A DNA stretch of 64,000 bases from Blattamonas nauphoetae (lineage: Eukaryota > Preaxostyla > Oxymonadida), in contig JARBJD010000106.1 in the NCBI GenBank assembly GCA_033064195.1, positions 62,001-126,000 of the forward strand, in the 5' to 3' direction. A program made the position numbers and the translations under genes. A model generated the notes under the pieces. The model did no database searches. It worked only from the letters and a program-made list of their open reading frames with translations, and was not told the DNA's origin. This document shows positions 57,247 to 64,000 of this stretch, piece after piece. Numbering within the stretch: the first letter of the stretch is position 1; every line of letters begins with the position of its first letter.

Positions 57247-58839
57247 ATGACGTCTGTGCAACCCAAGCCAAAAGCTAAGAAACGATTTGAAGTCAAGGTC
57301 CCTGAACCATGTGTGATTGATTATTCTATTTCCTTGTTCTTTTCGCCCTCATGCTTATGTCTGTTGAGAATATACCGATTCGTTTTCTGTTTCATCACCT
57401 GATGTGTTTCATTGTTAGACAGGTTCATCCGGACTCTGGGCCAAGGAAGATTTGGATCAGTGCACGAAGTGTCGAAAACACCATCGGATGAACATTTTGC
57501 GATGAAGATCCTGACATTCTCGTCGGAATCAGATTTCGAGAAGAATGAGCACGAAATCTCGAAACTTTCGAAGAACCAGCATCGGAATGTGGTTGGGTAT
57601 GTGGAGGCGATTGAAGGGGACACTGCGCATTTTGTTGTTCTGGAACTATGTTCTCACTCGCTTCACGACGAACTTTGTGAAAACCAGAAACTTGGGGGAA
57701 AGATGGATGTTGTGGTGTGTGGTTCTCTTTTTCTCATTTTCAATCATTTGTTTTTTAGTTTTGTTGTTTTTTGTTTATTTGATGGATTGATATTGTTTGT
57801 TTGTGCTGTGTTGTGTGATTGTTTGTGTTTTTGTGTTTCAGCGAGTGTATCGAGTGATGCGAGATGTTCTGGACGGGATTGCGTTTCTGCATTCGCGTGG
57901 AGAGATCTATGGAGATCTGAAGGGGTCGAATGTTCTGATTGGGAAAGATGGGGTCGCGAAACTTGGTTTGTTCTTCTCTCTCGATTTCTTCCTTCTTTCA
58001 CCTTTTTCTTCATTTTTCTTCTTTTTCGTGATTGTTTTGGTTGTCTGGTCTTTTCTGTGTTTTGTGTGATGTGTGTTCTTTGTGATGTGTCAGGAGATTT
58101 TGGAGGCGTTGTTGGGACAGGAACGATGAAAACAAGCAACTCAGCGGAATGTGGAACGATGCAGTTTTGGGCGCCAGAATTCTTCAAACTTGCAGGAAAG
58201 ACAGGGAGCCAGATTGGGTCGTTTGCGGGCGACATGTGGGCATTTGGGCAGCTTCTTCTGGAAATGCTGACATCTCGTTCGTGGATTGTTGGAGAGAGTT
58301 CTGTTGAGATTGAGAAATCGGTTTTGGGATTTGAGATTGGTCAGATTTGCTCGAAGGAAGGGATTGTGGGAGAAGTTCAGATTCTTCTCTCTCTTCTTCT
58401 GAGCAAAGTGTGTCTTTCTTTCTTTCCTTCCTTCCTTCCTTCTTTCCTTCTTTCCTTCTCTTCCTGTTTTCGTTCGTGTTCTCAGAATCCTTCGCAACGA
58501 ATCTCGTCAGCGGAACTTGTTCGAACGAATCGTCTTCAGAGTGTGTTGGGTCCCGAAACCCCACTCTCTCGCTTCTTCGCAGAAGAACTCGAATCAGCTC
58601 ATTTGGAAATCCTGAAACTCAAGAAGTCCGCCGGAGTCCAGAGAGTTGTGCCTGATCCATTCCACAAACCACAGCTTTCGCTTCCATCCATGATCTTCAC
58701 AGATCCGTCCCACTTTAACGTGAACGAGACCGTATTCACTCGCACAGATGTTGGACCAAATGAAGACGGATTTTCAGATTGGAGTTCGGTGTTTCTCGCC
58801 GACGTTTTCACGAATGGAGTGATATCTGGGCGATTCTGA
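57247..58839 (+). CDS. Protein kinase with truncated SPRY-like tail, five exons
   Basis: The exons I propose are 57247..57310, 57419..57714, 57842..57965, 58094..58407 and 58486..58839, together 383 codons in one phase. All introns are GT-AG (108, 127, 128 and 78 nt). The kinase core is complete: glycine loop GQGRFGSV, lysine in FAMKIL (about residue 51), catalytic IYGDLKGSNVL (HRD changed to YGD, the Asp kept), DFG, and APE in WAPEFF. Splicing of intron 3 creates the DFG. It is probably an active Ser/Thr kinase. After the kinase fold come SAHLEILKLKKS and a SPRY-type start, VFTRTDVGPNEDGFSDWSSV, which stops after NGVISGRF, so the SPRY-like domain is cut short. The fourth intron is in frame if retained. 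Confidence 0.85.
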
Positions 58840-59100
58840 ATGAAAACTTGTTTTACACTAATGTGCGTCACCAAAAATTATTTTTTGCCCAATTACCGTT
58901 CACCTGTGTAATAGACAGAAAACAGGAAAATTAGTGGAATTAAAGTTCGATCGCGTTCGATATCGTCATTTTTTGTTGAAGACAATTGTGCACACTTTTT
59001 ATCACAGAACAAGTTCAAAAAGAGATAAATGATGGAAAACGAAGGAAAAAGCTCATTCTGTGTGAAAGAACCAACACAAGGTCATCTATTGGAGAAAAAG
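58840..59100. other. Intergenic region between kinase and convergent gene
   Basis: AT-rich, with no gene seen. It contains AATTAAAGTT- and AAAAATTATT-like strings that could serve 3' processing of either gene. Confidence 0.4.
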
Positions 59101-59295
59101 TCACAAACTGTTCGAGGAGACATATTCAACAGACTTGATAAGATTAGTCTTGGAAATTTCAGAAAGTATCCGGACGATGCGGTTTGTGATAAATTGTGAA
59201 GGAAAAACGAGCATGAGAGGAACTGTAGCAGTGGGAGGAAGATCGAAAAGAGTGAATCGAATTTGACGGTTTACAACGAGAAATTGCTGAAACAA
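59101..59295 (-). other. Exon-like block after an in-frame TGA
   Basis: After a good acceptor (CTCCTTTTGTTTCAG) the minus strand reads QFLVVNRQIRFTLFDLPPTA, then MLVFPSQFITNRIVRILSEI, and stops. The composition is protein-like. It would continue the gene at 59329..60603 in phase, but that gene has a TGA 12 bases before the matching donor. It is either a separate exon of another transcript form or a lost 3' end. Confidence 0.35.
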
Positions 59296-59328
59296 AAGGA
59301 GAAATAGAGCGAAAACAGTCCAAAACGT

Positions 59329-60603
59329 TCAATCATGCGATTCTTGAGAGATCCTTATGGCTCCTGAGATTTGATTTGCGACGAGACAAAAAAGTGCTGA
59401 GTTTCAGCACATGAGAACAAAAAACAATACATACAGTCTGATCTACATCCAATACGCTGGTTGAGACGGGTCGGATCATCTAGATTCATAATCAAATAAA
59501 GTTGGATGGTGAGAAGGAGCCTGAACTTTGAATCGGAAAGATATCACGCGAGAATGAAGAAAAGTTGAATATCAAACCTTTATGATGTCGATAGTGGCTG
59601 GACCTGTGAACTGGGAGGATTTCTGGGAGATCTTCAACTTCAAGACGAAAGGGAGACGCATGCAAGTTTTGATTTAGAATCGCCCAGCTCGGAATCGAGA
59701 AGTGGTATGAATTCGTTGAATTTTGAAATGAGACTTTCCCATCCAACAGAACCCAGCTGGACCGGTTGGATTACCAGGCGATTCCTTTCAGAGCGATCTA
59801 GTGGGAGTTGTGTGATTGCCATGTTATTTTCTTCAATGTGACGACCGATGTTGAAAGTTTGAAATGTGAGATGGACCGAGCCAATAAACTCCAAGTGGGT
59901 GACAATTGAATATGTCAACATCTTTGTCCACATCAAAGTGTCGAGCAAGCTGGAATCATCTGGAACTTTTTGGATGACGAGTTTGGAGAGTTCACCGATG
60001 ATTTCTTCAAGTTTGGATGAGGCACAGGCTGGAACCACATGACCAGAGCTGATGAGATAATTGATGAAGTGTCCAAGGACTGACGAAATCACATTTTCTC
60101 GAAAATGATGTTCAATTCGGGTTGGGAGACAGTTTGAACAGCATAGTCGACGAATAGAATCAAGAAAAAGCCGTGATAAGCTGACAATGCTGTCAGAATA
60201 AGATTGTGTGGAATGAGGAGGAGATGAATCCGAATGCGAGGCGGAGAGTTCTGAAAAAGAAGAAAGTCGAGATGAAGAGACAAACTAATCCGAGCAGTTC
60301 CAAATCCATCAACCAAAACATCATCCCAATCAAACCGAAACGACGTCTTGCACTCTAAAGCGGCCGATTCAAGTCCGATCACGGCACATTCGAACCATTC
60401 CATCAAAACCTGAAAAAAAATCAGAATCAAGAATCCGGACCCATAAAATCGTACATAATCAAAAAGGGAATGCAGACCTGCCATTCAATCTCATCTCCAG
60501 CTTCACATATCGATGTAACAAACGAGGACAATGCTTTCAAGCTTCCCAGCTCCACCAGAGAATTACCAGAATCATTTGATGCTATGGGAGTATGCCCGGA
60601 CAT
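59329..60603 (-). CDS. Unknown helical protein, six exons, about 348 aa
   Basis: It starts MSGHTPIASNDSGNSL at 60603. Proposed exons: 60478..60603, 60286..60409, 59658..60250, 59578..59622, 59435..59525 and 59329..59396, with GT-AG introns of 68, 35, 35, 52 and 38 nt; all phases agree and sum to 349 codons. The third intron has alternative acceptors nearby. The protein is mainly helical with no signal peptide: WQVLMEWFECAVIGLESAAL, then a Ser-rich linker, then FRENVISSVLGHFINYLISS and KLEEIIGELSKLVIQ. It resembles the helical-repeat proteins common in this genome style, but I do not recognise the family. It is convergent with the kinase. Confidence 0.65.
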
Positions 60604-60725
60604 TTGAAGGTGGTGAGCAATAAAGCTGAAACTGATATCAATGAAGTCAGTTCCTTGGTTATTGATTTAGATCAGTTACTTATTTAAGCGTATCTATTTC
60701 TGTCTCTGAGAGAAAGCTTCTGTAA

Positions 60726-61340
60726 TCACAAACGTTTTGGCTTGATTGAGAGAAAAAAAATGCCCGAGTACGTTTGGTGGAATGAATATAAAGCAACAAA
60801 AATATCTTCCGAATGAAGCCGAAGCACATCCGAGAAGGATCGGCCGAGTTGAGGTTGTATGTGGTTCTCGAGTATCCAAAAGAGAATAAACGTGGTATTT
60901 AACAGGATCACATTCAAGGCACGCTCCGATGTGACAGAGATGAACTGCGAGGCTGTGGCACCTGGCAGAGAAGTCGGGTTCACCACACGGTCCAGATCGC
61001 CGAAGATGAAGACTGAATTAGCGATGGCTGCGGAGCAGGACAAGAAAGATGTGGAGGATGAGATGACGAATGGGGCAGTTGGAGGTGTGGCGAGAAGCGA
61101 TGTGTTGATCCACACAAGGCTTCCCTTCGAGCCCGCACCGCTCGCTCCACAATCTTTGAACGTAACCGCTGTGAAGGTCACTTTTCCGGTCGCCCCAGAC
61201 TTCGGCCAATCCATCATGGTGCTCATTTCTACGGGAAATCGGGACATTACAACATTTTCAATGAAGATCCTTGAAATTCTGGTCAATGATTGCACAGAGC
61301 TCAAGAATCCAACTCTCGTGAACACCTCCAACTGCCCCAT
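60726..61340 (-). pseudogene. Beta-helix surface-protein fragment
   Basis: An open frame of about 204 codons shows beta-helix rungs (KVTFTAVTFKDCGASGAGSK; ALNVILLNTTFILFWILENH). It has no signal peptide and no membrane anchor, so it is a piece of a larger surface gene. The 275 bp at 60814..61088 are repeated inverted at 61322..61596. Confidence 0.6.
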
Positions 61341-61596
61341 TCGTCATCTCATCCTCCACATCTTTCTTGTCCTGCTCCGCAGCCATCGCTAATTCAGTCT
61401 TCATCTTCGGCGATCTGGACCGTGTGGTGAACCCGACTTCTCTGCCAGGTGCCACAGCCTCGCAGTTCATCTCTGTCACATCGGAGCGTGCCTTGAATGT
61501 GATCCTGTTAAATACCACGTTTATTCTCTTTTGGATACTCGAGAACCACATACAACCTCAACTCGGCCGATCCTTCTCGGATGTGCTTCGGCTTCA
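60814..61596. repeat. Perfect 275-bp inverted repeat with 233-bp spacer
   Basis: The left arm is 60814..61088 and the right arm 61322..61596, reverse complements of one another without a difference that I can see. The arms begin TGAAGCCGAAGCACATCC on the left. Both arms carry the same surface-protein fragment (SAAIANSVFIFGDLDRVV). The spacer is single-copy and continues that fragment on the minus strand. A transcript could fold into a 275-bp hairpin. Confidence 0.85.
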
Positions 61597-61674
61597 ATTT
61601 CACAATTTCATGGATCAAACGATTCATGATGCCAGAACAGTGAGATGGGGTGAATGAAGAGGAAACGGGATCTA

Positions 61675-62352
61675 TCAATTGTAACGGTGGTTAATTCCGA
61701 ATAATGTCACGATTGTATATGTTTGCAGTCTCACGTTCTCTCCTTGACTGTCAGAAGTGTCATTGAACAGCGCTTGCTCGAGTCCGTTGTGAAACCCTTC
61801 CTGTTCCAGTGTCTGCAACAGAATCTTCGCTCTGCCCACAGATTCAGCTCCGTCACAATCCCACCTGCTGATGTGAGAGAACATGTACCAGACGAGGAAT
61901 TGATGGAGGGAGTCGTCTTCAACTTTCGAAAAGAGTGTTTGGAAGACCATTGGGATGGGTGAAGAACAAATAAAATTCAGCGTCGGTTTGTGGAACACAC
62001 TCACATCGAAGAGAGAAAATATCACTTGCACTATTTCTTTGTATTCATTGATCCACGACATGAGGTGGGGATTGCGAGCGATCTGGGCGAGAGACGGACC
62101 GATTGGAATCAAAACTGCACGGAGAACGACATCTCGGATGGATTGAACGCTGATAGCTGCGATGGATGGGAGGGACGTCAAAGTGAAGAGAGAGGAGAGC
62201 CAGACGCCTGCTTGTGAAAATCTAACGATGTCAGTCAGGATACGTTTATCCTCAACTGCAGACAGATTGAGCAAGTGAAGAGTGGAGAGAATGTTGGGAA
62301 AGAGGTTAATCAGATGAGGAACACTTCGTGGACGCCTTTGAGGAACACGTTT
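61675..62352 (-). pseudogene. Helical-repeat protein fragment (LLNLSAVED family)
   Basis: The frame opens after a TGA at 62353 without an ATG near the start, so this is a 5'-truncated copy or an exon lacking its start. It reads LFPNILSTLHLLNLSAVEDK, then RILTDIVRF, then IRDVVLRAVLIPIGPSLAQI, then EDDSLHQFLVWYMFSHISRW, and ends TIVTLFGINHRYN. I remember the phrase NLSAVED plus ILTDIVR from a large oxymonad family of HEAT-like proteins, often fused to kinases. The function is unknown. Confidence 0.6.
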
Positions 62353-62402
62353 TCAACCGCACTTGGTAACAATTTGTTGTGGTTGGATCGACACTTTCAA
62401 GC

Positions 62403-62837
62403 ATGAATCCAGAACATCAACAGGTGTGAAAATTTGTTGATCCATCACTATTCTGGTTTTCTACTTTTTTCATCTCTCGTGTTCTGACATCTCTTCAGGA
62501 TATCGCAAAAACCTTCGACAAAGATGAAATGGTTTGAATCATGACGATTCTCATGTCTATCACACACTCACAACGACATTCACAGAGTGCCTTCCAGACA
62601 CGCAATGACCGAGAGAACCAACTCCTCGCAAATCAACTCCAACAAATTCAACACGCTCTGATCGAGTCGAAGGATCGAACAATCGCCGAACAGAAACGAC
62701 AGCTTGCGGATAAAGCCGAGCAAGAACGAGAATTGATCCTGTTGCGAGCCGACAAGGAAACCTTCCTTTCAACTTTGAGCTCAATGCAGCGAGAGAAAGA
62801 CTGGCTGTGGCAGGAGAAGATGGAATGCCAGGGGTAG
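62403..62837 (+). CDS. Small coiled-coil protein, three exons, 101 aa
   Basis: Exons 62403..62423, 62499..62531 and 62586..62837 join in phase across GT-AG introns of 75 and 54 nt. The product starts MNPEHQQDIAKTFDKDEM and continues SAFQTRNDRENQLLANQLQQ, then IAEQKRQLADKAEQERELIL, a clear coiled coil, ending EKMECQG. There is no signal peptide. The role is unknown. The tiny first exon of seven codons makes it easy to miss. Confidence 0.75.
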
Positions 62838-62920
62838 GTCTAGACTCAGATCTGAAAAAGTCTAGACGCAGATCTGCAGATCGGTCTAGACGCAGATCTG
62901 AAAGTCTACACGCAGATCTG
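62838..62920 (+). repeat. Four short repeats of GTCTAGACGCAGATCTG
   Basis: Copies start near 62838, 62860, 62884 and 62904 (variants GTCTAGACTCAGATCTG and GTCTACACGCAGATCTG), directly after the stop of the small coiled-coil gene. Each unit holds two overlapping palindromes (TCTAGA and AGATCT). No known element was recognised. Confidence 0.75.
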
Positions 62921-63104
62921 TTATTATTGTCTCTATTTTGGTTTATAATGTGTCTTTAATGAATGACAGAGACGTGGAATAGAGAGAAAAGGAGAATCGA
63001 GCAATTTCAAAGATTGAAAATGATAGATTAAGGTAAAGGGTCGCGAACTAACTTCGTTCACAAAGTGGGATGTCGAAGTGAGAAAAGAGAGAGACTTGGT
63101 TTAG

Positions 63105-64000
63105 ATGAAGTCAACGATTCGGAAGGTTGAGGAGGAGGGGGTTGTCACGAAGCGACTGGTTGCGGAGACGATGCCAACGAGTCGGATGGCTGCGGAGACG
63201 ATGCCAACCAGTCGGATGGTTGCGGAGACGATGCCAACGAGTCGGATGGCTGCGGAGACGATGCCAACCAGTCGGATGGTTGCGGAGATGGTTCTCACGA
63301 AGCGACTGGTTGCGGAGATGGTTCTCACGAAGCGACTGGTTGCGGAGATGGTTCTCACGAAGCGACTGGTTGCGGAGATGGTTCTCACGAAGCGACTGGT
63401 TGCGGAGATGGTTCTCACGAAGCGACTGGTTGCGGAGATGGTTCTCACGAAGCGACTGGTTGCGGAGATGGTTCTCACGAAGCGACTGGTTGCGGAGATG
63501 GTTCTCACGAAGCGACTGGTTGCGGAGATGGTTCTCACGAAGCGACTGGTTGCGGAGATGGTTCTCACGAAGCGACTGGTTGCGGAGATGGTTCTCACGA
63601 AGCGACTGGTTGCGGAGATGGTTCTCACGAAGCGACTGGTTGCGGAGATGGTTCTCACGAAGCGACTGCTTGAGGAGATGGTTCTCACGAAGCGACTGGT
63701 TGCGGAGATGGTTCTCACGAAGCGACTGGTTGCGGAGATGGTTCTCACGAAGCGACTGGTTGCGGAGATGGTTCTCACGAAGCGACTGGTTGCGGAGATG
63801 GTTCTCACGAAGCGACTGCTTGAGGAGATGGTTCTCACGAAGCGACTGGTTGCGGAGATGGTTCTCACGAAGCGACTGCTTGAGGAGATGGTTCTCACGA
63901 AGCGACTGGTTGCGGAGATGGTTCTCACGAAGCGACTGGTTGCGGAGATGGTTCTCACGAAGCGACTGCTTGAAGAGATGGTTCTCACGAAGCGACTGCT
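63105..64000 (+). CDS. Decapeptide-repeat protein, 5' part, open at window edge
   Basis: From the ATG at 63105 (MKSTIRKVEEEGVVTKRLVA) the plus strand stays open for 298 codons to the end of the window. After four units of the type ETMPTSRMAA/VA it becomes a near-perfect decapeptide EMVLTKRLVA, with variants carrying RLLEE in place of RLVAE. A ten-residue unit with alternating Lys/Arg, Glu and hydrophobic residues suits a continuous amphipathic helix. Function unknown. The opposite strand is also open over most of this stretch because the unit is 30 bp; I prefer the plus strand because it has a good start and a helix-like composition. Confidence 0.5.
   Translation, partial: MKSTIRKVEEEGVVTKRLVAETMPTSRMAAETMPTSRMVAETMPTSRMAAETMPTSRMVAEMVLTKRLVAEMVLTKRLVAEMVLTKRLVAEMVLTKRLVAEMVLTKRLVAEMVLTKRLVAEMVLTKRLVAEMVLTKRLVAEMVLTKRLVAEMVLTKRLVAEMVLTKRLVAEMVLTKRLVAEMVLTKRLLEEMVLTKRLVAEMVLTKRLVAEMVLTKRLVAEMVLTKRLVAEMVLTKRLLEEMVLTKRLVAEMVLTKRLLEEMVLTKRLVAEMVLTKRLVAEMVLTKRLLEEMVLTKRL
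63121..64000 (+). repeat. 30-bp tandem repeat array, at least 28 units
   Basis: The main unit contains AGCGACTGGTTGCGGAGATG followed by GTTCTCACGA and keeps perfect 30-bp register from 63291 to the window end. Earlier units (63151..63290) carry GTCGGATGG in place of AGCGACTGG. Variant units with GACTGCTTGAGGAG lie at 63661, 63811, 63871, 63961 (GAAGAG) and 63991. The array continues beyond the window. Confidence 0.95.

Noticed and set aside
63101-63988. Minus-strand open frame of 295 codons (repeated VRTISATSRF)
   Set aside because: It is a by-product of a 30-bp repeat with no stops on that strand. The only start is at the window edge and the composition is less protein-like than the plus-strand decapeptide. 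Not excluded fully.
63121-64000. CRISPR array
   Set aside because: The units are contiguous 30-bp tandem repeats without unique spacers, in a eukaryotic context.

Overview
The window looks like nuclear DNA of a protist, most likely an oxymonad close to Blattamonas. That placement is inference from remembered protein styles, not a search. It rests on giant secreted beta-helix/Ig-like surface proteins with one C-terminal membrane span, kinases fused to a SPRY-like tail, alpha-helical repeat proteins with the phrase LLNLSAVED, and many very short GT-AG introns (32 to 128 nt).

Positions 1 to about 48,300 form a multigene locus arranged as a large inverted duplication. The left arm reads CR-type ATPase (+, 3' part only), helical-repeat protein ARM1 (+), surface protein A (-). 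The right arm mirrors it: surface protein A' (+), ARM3 (-), CR-type ATPase (-). A third helical-repeat copy, ARM2 (+), sits in the centre between the divergent A and A'. Only ARM3 is clean. A' has one single-base frameshift. ARM1, ARM2 and A are split by insertions.

The insertions form nested layers. ARM1 holds a 9.7-kb element (11-bp terminal inverted repeats, 8-bp target duplication). That element carries a 141-bp tandem repeat and a surface-protein fragment, which is itself split by a 6.55-kb element with about 506-bp inverted repeats and a 6-bp duplication. The inner element carries a truncated tRNA-like sequence in both arms and a decayed gene with a dual-specificity-phosphatase fold lacking the catalytic cysteine. 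Gene A is cut by a 4.6-kb insertion and by a 324-bp hAT-type MITE. ARM2 is cut by a 973-bp element with a 3-bp duplication.

From about 48,300 to 62,840 the DNA is an ordinary compact gene region: a long coiled-coil protein, a SPRY-like protein, a FYR-domain protein, a protein kinase, an unknown helical protein and a small coiled-coil protein. A 3.5-kb hAT transposon with a nearly complete transposase has landed in the 73-bp gap between the divergent SPRY-like and FYR genes. There is also a perfect 275-bp inverted repeat made from a surface-protein fragment. The last 850 bp are a 30-bp tandem repeat that encodes an open decapeptide repeat and runs off the window edge.

All splice sites, domain calls and repeat boundaries were read by eye. 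Family names come from motif recognition, without database confirmation.
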